Source: Pseudomonas parakoreensis
GTDB taxonomy: Bacteria; Pseudomonadota; Gammaproteobacteria; Pseudomonadales; Pseudomonadaceae
Direction: 5' to 3'
Assembly (NCBI RefSeq): GCF_021602155.1
Contig: NZ_BQHY01000007.1
Coordinates: 1-64,000 of the forward strand
Length of the DNA: 64,000 nt
The position numbers and the translations under genes were made by a program. This document shows positions 8,005-17,322 of this stretch, piece after piece. The notes beneath the pieces are model-generated. The model did no database searches. It was given only the letters and a program-made list of their open reading frames with translations, and was not told where the DNA came from. The first letter of the stretch is position 1. Every line of letters begins with the position of its first letter.

Positions 8005-9186
8005 ATGTCCGCACCGCTGGCCTCACTGAAGATCCTGGATTTCTCGACCCTGCTACCGGGGCCATTCGCCTCGCTGTTGCTGGCCGACATGGGCGCCGAA
8101 GTGCTGCGCATCGAGTCGCCCACGCGCATGGACCTGTTGCGGGTGCTGCCGCCGCACGATCGAGGGGTGTCCGCCAGCCACGCTTACCTCAATCGCAACA
8201 AGCGCAGTCTGGCGCTGGATCTCAAGCAGCCCGAGGCACTGGAAGTGGTCAAGCAGCTGCTGACCGATTACGACATTGTCCTGGAGCAGTTCCGTCCCGG
8301 GGTGATGGAGCGTCTGGGTCTGGGTTACGAGGTGCTGAAGGCGATCAACCCGAAGCTGATTTACGTGTCGATCACCGGCTATGGCCAGACCGGCCCGTAC
8401 AAGGATCGCGCCGGGCATGACATCAATTATCTGGCGCTGGCCGGGCTCTCCAGCTACACCGGACGCACCGACAGCGGGCCGTTGCCGTTGGGCATGCAGG
8501 TGGCGGATATCGCGGGCGGTTCGCTGCATGGGGTGATCGGCCTGCTGGCGGCGGTCATCGCCCGGCAGCAGAGCGGGCAGGGCACGCATCTGGACGTGAG
8601 CATGACCGATTGCGCCTTCAGCCTGAACGCCATGGCCGGTGCCGGGTATCTGGCCTGTGGCGAGGAACCGCACTGGGAAGACCAGATGCTCAATGGCGGC
8701 AGCTTCTATGACTATTACCGCTCGCGCGACGGGCGCTGGCTGTCGGTGGGCAGTCTGGAACCGGGGTTCATGCAGCAACTGTGCGCGGCGTTGGGCCGGC
8801 CGGAGCTGGCGGCGCAGGGCTTGTCGCCGAAACCCGAACACCAACGGTTATTGAAGGATGCGCTGAAAGTCGAGTTCGAGAGGCACGACTTTGCCGAGCT
8901 GTGCGAATTGTTCGCCGGAGTCGATGCCTGTGTCGAACCGGTCTTGAACCTGAGCGAGGCGGTGCAGCATCCGCAATTGCAGGCACGGGAGCTGGTGACC
9001 CAGGTGCCGCGTGGCGACGGTACGAAACAGGCGCAGATGGCCTGTCCGCTGAAATTTTCCGAGCCACTGCCGGCGCCGCGGCATGTTGGCGCGAAGTTGG
9101 GACAGCACACGGAGCAGGTGTTGGGGGAGTTGGGGTTTGATGCTGAGCGGATTGCTCAATTGCGGGCAGCCAAGGTGATTCTCTAG
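8005..9186 (+). CDS. Class III CoA-transferase family, alpha-methylacyl-CoA racemase-like
   Basis: A 393-residue CaiB/BaiF-fold protein. Three regions match those that carry the catalytic residues of alpha-methylacyl-CoA racemase rather than a strict transferase: GHDINYLALAGL (His near 133), QVADIAGGSLHG (Asp near 163) and GSLEPGFM (Glu near 250). Such enzymes epimerise 2-methylacyl-CoA esters so that beta-oxidation can continue. ATG 8005 is preceded by AAGGAG. It stands alone between two repeats, without partner enzymes, so racemase rather than CoA transfer is inferred from motifs only. Confidence 0.82.
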   Translation: MSAPLASLKILDFSTLLPGPFASLLLADMGAEVLRIESPTRMDLLRVLPPHDRGVSASHAYLNRNKRSLALDLKQPEALEVVKQLLTDYDIVLEQFRPGVMERLGLGYEVLKAINPKLIYVSITGYGQTGPYKDRAGHDINYLALAGLSSYTGRTDSGPLPLGMQVADIAGGSLHGVIGLLAAVIARQQSGQGTHLDVSMTDCAFSLNAMAGAGYLACGEEPHWEDQMLNGGSFYDYYRSRDGRWLSVGSLEPGFMQQLCAALGRPELAAQGLSPKPEHQRLLKDALKVEFERHDFAELCELFAGVDACVEPVLNLSEAVQHPQLQARELVTQVPRGDGTKQAQMACPLKFSEPLPAPRHVGAKLGQHTEQVLGELGFDAERIAQLRAAKVIL

Positions 9187-9202
9187 CGTTGGTGCTGGCC
9201 TC

Positions 9203-9293
9203 ATCGCTGGCAAGCCAGCTCCCACAGTTTCTTTGGGGTGTTCACAGGCTCTGTGTTCGGCACAAAACCTGTGGGAGCTGGCTTGCCAGCGAT
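9203..9293. repeat. REP-type inverted repeat, family A
   Basis: A family A doublet with arms at 9203-9226 and 9269-9293 between the convergent CoA-transferase-family gene and sprT. It occupies almost the whole gap. Confidence 0.85.
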
Positions 9294-9321
9294 GAGGCCC
9301 TCCAATGCAGCAACGAACCGC

Positions 9322-9816
9322 CTATTCCACCCGCATCTCACCACTGAACACCAGGGTGTTGCGACAACGCCGGCACAAATACCGCCGCCCCTGGCGCACC
9401 AGGCTATGACGTTGCGCCGAAAACGGAAAATCACTGTCGGCGCACGGGCATTTGTAAATATAGCGGGTCACGCTGCGGCGTTTCACGGCGTAGGTGTGGC
9501 AACGATCCGGTGGCAGTTCATAAACCCCGCGCATGATCAGTTGCCACTCCTCGCCGTGCGGCTGGATGCGGTCGCCGAACAGTTGATGGGCGATCAGGTG
9601 CGCGACTTCATGGGCCACGGTCTGCTTGAGGAAGTGTTCGGTGTTTTCCCGGTACAGCTGCGGGTTGAAGCGCAGCAGGTTCTCGTGCAGATGCGCGACA
9701 CCGGCTTTTTGCCCGCGCAGCTTGAGGCTCACGACCGGGCGTTGGAAATGACGTTTGAAAAAGGCTTCAGCGAGTTGGTAACAGTCTTCGACGCGGGTAT
9801 TGAGTTGCTCGGGCAT
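9322..9816 (-). CDS. sprT: SprT-family zinc metalloprotease-like protein
   Basis: A 164-residue protein with the zincin motif HEVAHLIAH (near residue 67) and a C-terminal zinc-ribbon with paired cysteines (CPC near 125 and CRRC near 150), the bacterial SprT arrangement. Eukaryotic relatives (Spartan) digest DNA-protein crosslinks; the bacterial role is not settled. The ATG at 9816 is preceded by TGGAGAT and gives the usual family length; longer frames upstream are shadows of the Yip1 gene. Confidence 0.85.
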   Translation of the reverse strand: MPEQLNTRVEDCYQLAEAFFKRHFQRPVVSLKLRGQKAGVAHLHENLLRFNPQLYRENTEHFLKQTVAHEVAHLIAHQLFGDRIQPHGEEWQLIMRGVYELPPDRCHTYAVKRRSVTRYIYKCPCADSDFPFSAQRHSLVRQGRRYLCRRCRNTLVFSGEMRVE

Positions 9817-9906
9817 GCTTGATGGATCTCCAGAGGCGTCGAGTATGCCGCAACCTCCAGGACTTGCGAATCGTTGACCTGCCGAATGGTCATGCGCGAA
9901 ACGAGA

Positions 9907-9926
9907 AGGCCGCCTTGCGGCGGCCT
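9907..9926 (-). terminator. Intrinsic terminator of the Yip1 gene
   Basis: AGGCCGCC and GGCGGCCT pair around a four-base loop, and on the minus strand the hairpin is followed by TCTCGTTT. It lies 40 bases beyond the stop of the Yip1-family gene. Confidence 0.7.
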
Positions 9927-9965
9927 GTATTGGCAGATCTTGTTTTTCTCGGGGGTTGAAACCTG

Positions 9966-10568
9966 TCAGTTGGTGTACACCGGTCCTACGCCCAGGCCCC
10001 AGACAATCACGGTGAACGCCATGATGGCCACCAGCACCACCAGACCCACCGCCAGCACCGAGCTGGAAAACAGGAAGCCTTCGTCCGACGGTATGTTCAT
10101 GAAGGTCGGCAGCCCGACGTACAGCAGGTACACCGTGTAGCAGATGGCCGCCGTGCCGACGATCATCCCCAGCCACATATGCGGATACAGCGCCGCCAGC
10201 CCGCCGACGAACAACGGCGTCGCGGTGTAGGTGGCGAACGCCACGCAACGCGCCAGACTTGGATTGGCGTCATACGTGCGGGCCATCCAGTGCACAAAGG
10301 CGCCCATCACCGCGACCCCGCCGAGCATTGCCAGGTACGACATCACCGTCATCCAGATCGCGCTTTCGACGGTGAGCATCACCGGTGCGCGGTTGCCGAT
10401 CACCCAGCCAACCTGAGTGGTGCCGATAAACGCCGAAACGGCCGGAATCGCCGCCAGGATCAGCGTGTGCGTCAGGTACATGTGGCTGATGCTTTCCTCT
10501 TGGTCGCCACGGATTTCCTTCCATTCCTGATCGGGGTGGGTAAACAGTCCCACTACGTGATGGATCAT
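9966..10568 (-). CDS. Yip1-family integral membrane protein
   Basis: A 200-residue protein with about five hydrophobic helices (starting near residues 32, 65, 105, 130 and 170) and the N-terminal signature FTHPDQEWKEI typical of the bacterial Yip1/DUF1282 proteins. Function is not established in bacteria. ATG 10568 is chosen because AGGAG lies nine bases upstream; an ATG at 10595 would add nine residues without a good RBS. The gap to the divergent ttcA holds a family C REP. Confidence 0.8.
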   Translation of the reverse strand: MIHHVVGLFTHPDQEWKEIRGDQEESISHMYLTHTLILAAIPAVSAFIGTTQVGWVIGNRAPVMLTVESAIWMTVMSYLAMLGGVAVMGAFVHWMARTYDANPSLARCVAFATYTATPLFVGGLAALYPHMWLGMIVGTAAICYTVYLLYVGLPTFMNIPSDEGFLFSSSVLAVGLVVLVAIMAFTVIVWGLGVGPVYTN

Positions 10569-10755
10569 GCCAGTCACTCCTCTTGTTATTGCCATCGCCC
10601 CCCAGCGGAGCGCCTACGGGCCAAGGTGGCCGAGCAAATACAGGTCTTCAGATGTGTGCGACCTTATGTCGCAGTATAGAAAGGACTTAACCGCACAGGG
10701 ACTAGGGGCTTAGAGCAAATTGCGCTGTAAACGGACGGGTTAATCGCAGTTATCT

Positions 10756-10836
10756 CTGTAGGAGCTGCCGAAGGCTGCGATCTTTTGATCCTGTTTTTAA
10801 AATCAAAAGATCGCAGCCTTCGGCAGCTCCTACAGG
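10756..10836. repeat. REP-type inverted repeat, family C
   Basis: Nearly perfect inverted arms of about 35 bases around a T-rich centre, in the 350-base gap (10569-10918) between the divergent Yip1 and ttcA genes. The rest of the gap should contain both promoters; no confident -35/-10 pair or regulator site was seen. Confidence 0.85.
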
Positions 10837-10918
10837 GTGCGTCCGTCAGGAGGCTGCGCCGCCGGTGGGTTTTTGCGTAAAATGCCCGCCTTTCGTCACA
10901 CCTCACGGATTTCGCGTC

Positions 10919-11743
10919 ATGGGCACTCTTACGGTCAACCAGAACAAACTGCAAAAGCGCCTGCGCCGCCTGGCCGGCGAAGCGGTCGCCGATTTCAACA
11001 TGATTGAAGACGGCGACAAGGTCATGGTCTGCCTGTCCGGGGGCAAGGACAGCTACACCATGCTCGACGTGCTGCTGCACCTGCAGAAGGTTGCACCGAT
11101 CAAGTTCGAGATCGTCGCGGTGAACATGGACCAGAAGCAGCCGGGCTTTCCCGAGCACGTGCTGCCGGCCTACCTGAAAGAGCTGGGCGTCGAGTACCAC
11201 ATCGTCGAGAAAGACACCTACTCGGTGGTCAAGGAATTGATTCCCGAAGGCAAAACCACCTGCTCGCTTTGCTCGCGCCTGCGTCGCGGCACGCTGTACA
11301 CCTTTGCCGACGAAATCGGCGCGACCAAAATGGCCCTCGGTCACCATCGCGATGACATCGTCGAGACCTTCTTCCTCAACATGTTCTTCAACGGCACCCT
11401 CAAGGCGATGCCGCCAAAGCTGCGCGCCGACGACGGGCGCAACGTGGTGATCCGTCCGCTGGCCTACTGCAACGAGAAAGACATCCAGGCCTACTCGGAC
11501 TTCAAGGAATTCCCGATCATCCCGTGCAACCTCTGCGGTTCGCAGGAAAACCTGCAGCGTCAGGTGGTCAAGGAAATGCTTCAGGACTGGGAGCGCAAGA
11601 CTCCGGGCCGCACTGAAAGCATCTTCCGCAGTCTGCAGAACGTCGTGCCGTCGCAACTGGCCGACCGCAACCTGTTCGACTTCACCAGCCTGAAGATCGA
11701 CGAGACCGCGGCTTCGCGCTTCGTTAACGTCGTCAACCTGTAA
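10919..11743 (+). CDS. ttcA: tRNA 2-thiocytidine(32) synthetase TtcA
   Basis: A 274-residue PP-loop ATPase that adds sulfur to cytidine 32 of certain tRNAs using ATP and an iron-sulfur cluster. The ATP loop SGGKDS lies near residue 40. The two CxxC pairs that hold the cluster are CSLC (near 115) and CNLC (near 204). The ATG at 10919 gives the family N-terminus, and upstream in-frame codons enter the intergenic repeat region. Monocistronic by position: a long repeat separates it from the next gene. Confidence 0.94.
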   Translation: MGTLTVNQNKLQKRLRRLAGEAVADFNMIEDGDKVMVCLSGGKDSYTMLDVLLHLQKVAPIKFEIVAVNMDQKQPGFPEHVLPAYLKELGVEYHIVEKDTYSVVKELIPEGKTTCSLCSRLRRGTLYTFADEIGATKMALGHHRDDIVETFFLNMFFNGTLKAMPPKLRADDGRNVVIRPLAYCNEKDIQAYSDFKEFPIIPCNLCGSQENLQRQVVKEMLQDWERKTPGRTESIFRSLQNVVPSQLADRNLFDFTSLKIDETAASRFVNVVNL

Positions 11744-11767
11744 ACCCCTTCCCTGTGGGAGCGAGCC

Positions 11768-11867
11768 CTGTGGTGAGGGGATTTATCCCCGATGGGGCGC
11801 GAAGCGTCCCCAGAAAAGCTGGGGCTGCTGCGCAGCCCATCGGGGATAAATCCCCTCACCACAGGGC
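11768..11867. repeat. Long REP-type inverted repeat, family B
   Basis: A nearly perfect long inverted repeat with outer arms at 11768-11798 and 11836-11867 and an inner inverted pair. It lies between ttcA and the Tag-family gene. Confidence 0.85.
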
Positions 11868-11911
11868 CTGCCCCCACATGGGGTTTTTCGTTTCATTCAA
11901 TAGGAGAGGGC

Positions 11912-12586
11912 ATGCGCGATTACAAGTGGCTGCACGAATACTGTCTGAACCGCTTCGGTTCGGCGGCTGAACTGGAAGCCCATCTGCCCGTTCCCAAGAC
12001 CCCCGCGCAATTGCGCAAAATCAGCGACGACCGCTACCTCTCGACCATGGCCTTGCGCGTCTTTCGCGCCGGCCTCAAGCACAGCCTGGTGGACGCCAAG
12101 TGGCCGGCTTTCGAAGAGGTGTTCTTCAAGTTCGACCCGGAAAAAGTCGTGCTGATGAGCGCCGAACATCTTGAACGCCTGATGCAGGACGCGCGGATCA
12201 TCCGCCACCTGGGCAAGCTCAAGAGCGTGCCGCGCAATGCGCAGTTCATTCTCGATGTCGAGCAGGAGAGGGGCAGTTTCGGCGCGCTGATCGCCGACTG
12301 GCCGGTGACCGATATCGTCGGTTTGTGGACCTACCTGAAAAAACACGGGAGTCAGTTAGGTGGGCTGTCGGCACCGCGCTTCCTGCGCATGGTCGGCAAG
12401 GACACCTTCGTGCCGAGCTATGACGTGGTCGCGGCGCTGAATGCGCAGAAGATCGTCGACAAGGCGCCGACCAGTCTGCGCGATCTGGCGATTGTGCAGA
12501 ACGCGTTCAATCAGTGGCATGAGCAGAGTGGCGGGCGGCCGATGAGTCAGATTTCGATGATGCTGGCGTACACCGTCAATCATTGA
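11912..12586 (+). CDS. DNA-3-methyladenine glycosylase I (Tag) family protein
   Basis: A 224-residue helical protein similar to the Tag family of base-excision glycosylases. Recognisable segments include YLSTMALRVFRAGLKHSLVDAKWPAFEEVFFKFD, where Tag has its alkyl-base pocket, and the C-terminal PMSQISMMLAYTV. The zinc-binding residues of E. coli Tag (Cys near the start, His/Cys near the end) are not clearly kept, so this may be a divergent branch; enzyme activity is inferred. RBS TAGGAGAG stands before ATG 11912. Confidence 0.75.
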   Translation: MRDYKWLHEYCLNRFGSAAELEAHLPVPKTPAQLRKISDDRYLSTMALRVFRAGLKHSLVDAKWPAFEEVFFKFDPEKVVLMSAEHLERLMQDARIIRHLGKLKSVPRNAQFILDVEQERGSFGALIADWPVTDIVGLWTYLKKHGSQLGGLSAPRFLRMVGKDTFVPSYDVVAALNAQKIVDKAPTSLRDLAIVQNAFNQWHEQSGGRPMSQISMMLAYTVNH

Positions 12587-12601
12587 CATCGAGTTGCTTC
12601 A

Positions 12602-12690
12602 ATCGCTGGCAAGCCAGCTCCCACAGGATCCTTGTTGAAACATAATTTTGTGATCGACACAAAAACGGTGGGAGCTGGCTTGCCAGCGAT
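12602..12690. repeat. REP-type inverted repeat, family A
   Basis: A family A doublet with arms at 12602-12625 and 12667-12690 between the convergent Tag-family and DUF2069 genes, covering nearly the entire gap. Confidence 0.85.
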
Positions 12691-12699
12691 AGCGATCTG

Positions 12700-13125
12700 T
12701 CAGGCGACAGAGACTTCGCCCTCGCCAGCCAGCTTGCGATTCAACTGATACCGCCACCGCACATACAGCAGCGCCGAGCAGAACAGCGCCAGGCTCGCGG
12801 CCATCTCCAGCACGCCGAACAGTTGCCGGTTCGGGTCATAGGCCGCCAGTGCGCCCTTGATGAAATACAGATTCACCACAAAGCACATCCACGAGTGCGC
12901 ACGTGCGTTGCCCATCAGCATCCCCGGCGCAAGGATCAGCCACGGGATCAGTTCGACCAGCAAAATCACCCACGGTCGGGCGCCATGCAGGTCGGCGAAC
13001 ACCAGGTAGTAAACGGCGAGCAGCCCGGCGAGGCCGAAGAAGCACAGCAGGCTGACGACCCGCATCGCCTTGACGCGGGGTTCGAGCCACTCGACAGAGG
13101 GCAGGACTTTCGGCTTCTTCGCCAC
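12700..13125 (-). CDS. DUF2069 membrane protein
   Basis: A 141-residue protein with four hydrophobic helices (near residues 22, 50, 78 and 100), matching the small DUF2069 family. Function unknown. GTG 13125 is chosen because GGAGGG lies at the end of wrbA, and the start falls two bases after the wrbA stop; the frame is open further upstream but there it is antisense-like wrbA sequence. Third gene of the arsC-like/wrbA operon, an order I remember as conserved in P. aeruginosa. Confidence 0.8.
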   Translation of the reverse strand: MAKKPKVLPSVEWLEPRVKAMRVVSLLCFFGLAGLLAVYYLVFADLHGARPWVILLVELIPWLILAPGMLMGNARAHSWMCFVVNLYFIKGALAAYDPNRQLFGVLEMAASLALFCSALLYVRWRYQLNRKLAGEGEVSVA

Positions 13126-13127
13126 CC

Positions 13128-14074
<947 letters not shown>

Positions 14075-14188
14075 GGCAGGTCGCTTCTGGCGTAAAGTGG
14101 CGGCTATTCTAACTGTGCAGCGCGCAATCCAGAACCTTCAGAGGCAACGGGTCGCAGGCGCCTTCAATTTTTGACCAGGGAACATGAC

Positions 14189-14656
14189 ATGACACGGCGA
14201 TTGGCAGCGGCATTGACGATAATCGGGGCGTTGATGCTGGGGGGCTGCGGCAACGACTACGGCATTGACCAGAATGGTCAGAAAGTGGCGTCCGAGCGCC
14301 TGGACAAGCAATGGGTAGTGCTCAACTACTGGGCCGAATGGTGTGGCCCGTGCCGCACTGAAATCCCGGAGCTCAATCATTTGGCGGACGAACTGAAGAA
14401 CAAGAATGTCGGTGTGTTCGGGGTCAACTTCGACAACGTCCAGGGTGAAGACCTGAAGAGCGCCAGCGAAAAACTCGGCATCAAGTTCACCGTGCTGGCG
14501 CAGGATCCGGCCGACCTGTTCGACCTGCCGCGCAGTGAGGCCTTGCCGGTGACCTACATCATCGACAACAAGGGCAAGGTGCGTGAGCAGTTGATGGGTG
14601 AGCAGACGGCGGCGGGGGTGATGGCGAAGCTGGAGGCGTTGCAGGCGACAAAGTAG
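14189..14656 (+). CDS. TlpA-like thioredoxin lipoprotein
   Basis: A 155-residue thiol-disulfide protein. Residues 1-19 form a lipoprotein signal ending in LGGC, so it should be membrane anchored facing the periplasm. The thioredoxin active site WAEWCGPC is near residue 53, and the cis-proline loop is EALPVTYII near 122. TlpA/ResA-like proteins reduce or maintain cysteines of exported proteins. ATG 14189 is taken because a TTG at 14171 is a weaker start. It is divergent from the arsC-like operon, in a region rich in redox genes. Confidence 0.88.
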   Translation: MTRRLAAALTIIGALMLGGCGNDYGIDQNGQKVASERLDKQWVVLNYWAEWCGPCRTEIPELNHLADELKNKNVGVFGVNFDNVQGEDLKSASEKLGIKFTVLAQDPADLFDLPRSEALPVTYIIDNKGKVREQLMGEQTAAGVMAKLEALQATK

Positions 14657-14670
14657 GGCAAGTGAGGTTT

Positions 14671-14797
14671 TGTGGTGAGGGGATTTATCCCCGATGGGCT
14701 GCGCAGCAGCCCTGAAACCCGAGAGCTCGGTTTACCCTGACCCTCCGAAGGGGGGGCGCTCCGCGCCCCATCGGGGATAAATCCCCTCACCACAGGG
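14671..14797. repeat. Long REP-type inverted repeat, family B
   Basis: Outer arms with GGGGATTTATCCCCGATGGG (14679) and the complement ending at 14797 enclose about 50 bases, including a GGGGGGCGCTCCGCGCCCC inner hairpin. It lies between convergent genes. Confidence 0.85.
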
Positions 14798-14819
14798 TAG
14801 TCTCAGCAGCAGGAGGGGG

Positions 14820-15224
14820 TTAACCCTCTTCCAGCCACCAACGCAACGGCTTGCCTTGCGCCGGCCAGAAGCGCATCTGCTCGATCGGTGAGATGTCCCA
14901 GCGCTCAACGCCTTGCAGGGCCTGCAGGAAGCGTTGTTCCTGCTCCATCAGCGCCGGGGCGCAGAGTTTGCGGGTCTTGCCGATCGGGCCGAAGCTCAGC
15001 TTGTCGCCTTCGAGGGTGTACGGCGCGAACCAGTGGTTGCAGCCGCCGTTGCCGTAAGCACGACCATCGTCGCCGAGGGTCACGGTCAGGTGGCTGTAAT
15101 CCATCAAGGGCCGCTCGCCGATCCACTCCAGAATGTAGCTGCGGTTCTGCTGCAATTGCACAGGCTCTGCGGCGCAGCCCACCAGACCGGCACCGACCAA
15201 CAGCGGCAGGGCGAGGCGTTTCAT
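14820..15224 (-). CDS. META-domain lipoprotein
   Basis: A 134-residue protein with a lipoprotein signal (LVGC near residue 15) followed by a META/HslJ-like domain: NGGCNHWFAPY and the FGPIGKTRKLC segment are typical. HslJ-like domains occur in exported stress proteins of unknown mechanism. The ATG at 15224 overlaps the stop of the upstream gene (ATGA), so the pair is coupled; the role of the pairing is unknown. Confidence 0.8.
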   Translation of the reverse strand: MKRLALPLLVGAGLVGCAAEPVQLQQNRSYILEWIGERPLMDYSHLTVTLGDDGRAYGNGGCNHWFAPYTLEGDKLSFGPIGKTRKLCAPALMEQEQRFLQALQGVERWDISPIEQMRFWPAQGKPLRWWLEEG

Positions 15225-15658
15225 CACGCAGGCTCCTGGCATTTCGGGCACAAGTGCTTGTCGCCAACGGCTTTCCAGCCCAGCTCGGCGATGCGTGCGG
15301 TGGCGGCCGGCTTCTCGGCGCTCTTGCCCAGCTTGGCGTCCACGGCGAACTCGAAGTTCAGCTCTTTGGCGCAGCTGTCGCAGTTGACCTGCCAGGTGTG
15401 GATCGCCAGTTCGCCGAATACCGGGCCCGTGGTCATTGCGGTCCATTGCCCCGGCGGATTGATCAGGTGGCGCACGGTGTCGACGGTCAGGCGCATGGAC
15501 AAGTCCTTGCTGCCTTTGAGCGTGACCAACAGGACATCACCGTTGCGGATCGAGCCACCATTGCCGGTGACCTGATAGCGGCCCGGTACGAGGGCGCGGC
15601 ATTCGGTGAGGGTGTGTTGCGGGTTCATCAGGGTGTAGCGGAAATCGTGTTCGACCAT
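15224..15658 (-). CDS. Conserved protein with two CxxC pairs, function unknown
   Basis: A 144-residue soluble protein without signal or membrane segments. The only clear features are CDSC near residue 92 and CPKC near residue 139, suggesting a bound metal such as zinc. The protein is rich in beta-strand-like stretches. A strong RBS (GGAGG, six bases before ATG 15658) supports the start. It overlaps the META lipoprotein gene by four bases; one partner is cytoplasmic and the other exported. No homologous family is recognised with confidence. Confidence 0.75.
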   Translation of the reverse strand: MVEHDFRYTLMNPQHTLTECRALVPGRYQVTGNGGSIRNGDVLLVTLKGSKDLSMRLTVDTVRHLINPPGQWTAMTTGPVFGELAIHTWQVNCDSCAKELNFEFAVDAKLGKSAEKPAATARIAELGWKAVGDKHLCPKCQEPA

Positions 15659-15791
15659 GGGTCCTCCAAATCTGCGCGACATGCTAGCACGGGCTTGATT
15701 GCAGGATGGCGTACGTGTGCGACCTTCGATCCGGTTCAAATCGGCTGGCGCTCATGGCAAACTGCCGCCCTTCAATCTGAGGGAACGGAAC

Positions 15792-16238
15792 ATGGCGTTG
15801 ATCGAATGTTATGAATGCAAGCGCAGCATCAGCTCCGAAGCCAAGGCGTGCATTCATTGTGGCGCTCCGATGGCGGAGCAGCATGACCACAACCCGCCGC
15901 AGGCGACGGCAGCCGCCGCGACGATTTCATTCGGCAGCCTGCCGCGCAACAAATCCGTGCCCGACGCCTTTGTTCCGCCGCCAGCTCCGGAGCCGGCGCC
16001 GAAAGTGACACCGGCCGCTGTCGGCCGGCGCCGTCGGCAGCCCGAGCCCGCGCCGCAGCCTCAGGCCAACGCTGATGGTTCGCGTCCGGTGGAAGGCTGG
16101 TTGAAGATCATGGTGTTTCTGTTGCCGATGGTCTTTGTCTGGTTCCTGTTGCGCAACGGCCACTCGATGAAACAGCGCTTTTTCGGGTTTGGCTGGCTGG
16201 CGCTGCTGATTCTGGCCTCGTCGCTGTCGCCCAAATAA
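15792..16238 (+). CDS. Zinc-ribbon membrane protein
   Basis: A 148-residue protein in three parts: an N-terminal zinc ribbon (CYECKRSISSEAKACIHCG, residues 5-23), a proline/alanine-rich linker (about 35-95) and two hydrophobic helices near the C-terminus (about 103-120 and 128-144). The layout suggests a membrane-tethered zinc ribbon on the cytoplasmic side. Function unknown. ATG 15792 follows GGGAACGG. Confidence 0.75.
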   Translation: MALIECYECKRSISSEAKACIHCGAPMAEQHDHNPPQATAAAATISFGSLPRNKSVPDAFVPPPAPEPAPKVTPAAVGRRRRQPEPAPQPQANADGSRPVEGWLKIMVFLLPMVFVWFLLRNGHSMKQRFFGFGWLALLILASSLSPK

Positions 16239-16249
16239 GCCGCCAATCC

Positions 16250-17239
16250 TCAACCTTCGACCTGGTTCTGCGGCGTGCCTGCGGCCCAGGTCGCGATGTT
16301 GTGCAGGGTGGTCGCGGCAATCGCACCCAAGGCTTCATGGGTCAGGAACGCCTGATGCGCAGTGATGATCACGTTCGGAAACGTCAGTAACCGCGCCAGC
16401 ACGTCGTCCTGCAGCGGCAAGTCGCTGCGATCCTCGAAAAACAGCTGCGCCTCTTCCTCATACACATCCAGTCCCAGATAGCCCAATTGGCCGTCCTTCA
16501 GTGCATCGATCAACGCCGGTGTGTCCACCAGGCCGCCGCGCCCGGTGTTGATCAGCATCGCCCCCGGTTGCAGATGGGCCAGTGACTCACGGTTGATCAA
16601 GTGTTTGCTTTGCGCATTGAGCGGGCAATGCAGGCTGATGATCCGCGACTGTGCGAGCAGCTCCGGCAGGCTCAGATACTGCGCGCCCAAAGCCACAACC
16701 TCCGGATTTGGATACGGATCGTAGGCCAGCAACTGACAACCGAAACCGTGCATGATTTTCGCGAACGTCGCGCCGATCTGCCCGGTGCCAACGATGCCGA
16801 CCGTTTTGCCCACCAGATCGAAACCGGTCAGGCCGTGCAGGGTGAAATCGCCTTCGCGGGTGCGGTTGTAGGCGCGGTGCAGGCGCCGGTTGAGCGCCAG
16901 AATCAGCGCCACCGCATGTTCGGCCACCGCATGTGGCGAATAGGCCGGCACCCGCACCACGGCCAACCCGAGGCGTTTCGCCGCGAGCAGATCGACATGG
17001 TTGTAGCCCGCCGAACGCAGGGCGATCAGGCGCGTGCCCCCGGCCGCCAGACGCTCCAGCACTGGCGCACTGAGATCGTCATTGATGAAGGCGCAGACCA
17101 CCTCGTGGTGCTCGGCCAGGGCGGCGGTGTCGAGACTGAGCCGGGCCTGCTGAAAGTGCAGTTCTATCCCGCCCGGGCAATCGACGGCGAGGAAACTGTC
17201 GCGGTCGTAGGTCTGGCTGCTGAAAACGAGCGTGCGCAT
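16250..17239 (-). CDS. ldhA: Fermentative D-lactate dehydrogenase
   Basis: A 329-residue NAD-dependent 2-hydroxyacid dehydrogenase that reduces pyruvate to D-lactate. Visible signatures: nucleotide loop GTGQIG near residue 150, active-site Arg in NTGRGGLVD near 231, Glu in GYLGLDVYEEE near 260, and His in ITAHQAF near 292. In P. aeruginosa ldhA also precedes the gacS homologue, supporting orthology. It lies downstream of gacS on the same strand with an 83-base gap. Confidence 0.9.
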   Translation of the reverse strand: MRTLVFSSQTYDRDSFLAVDCPGGIELHFQQARLSLDTAALAEHHEVVCAFINDDLSAPVLERLAAGGTRLIALRSAGYNHVDLLAAKRLGLAVVRVPAYSPHAVAEHAVALILALNRRLHRAYNRTREGDFTLHGLTGFDLVGKTVGIVGTGQIGATFAKIMHGFGCQLLAYDPYPNPEVVALGAQYLSLPELLAQSRIISLHCPLNAQSKHLINRESLAHLQPGAMLINTGRGGLVDTPALIDALKDGQLGYLGLDVYEEEAQLFFEDRSDLPLQDDVLARLLTFPNVIITAHQAFLTHEALGAIAATTLHNIATWAAGTPQNQVEG

Positions 17240-17322
17240 GTAGTCCTCCTGGAGCGGGGTGGCGAGTCAACGTTGACCACCACCACTTTAACGGCGGTTG
17301 CGAACGCCGGTATTGCCATGGG

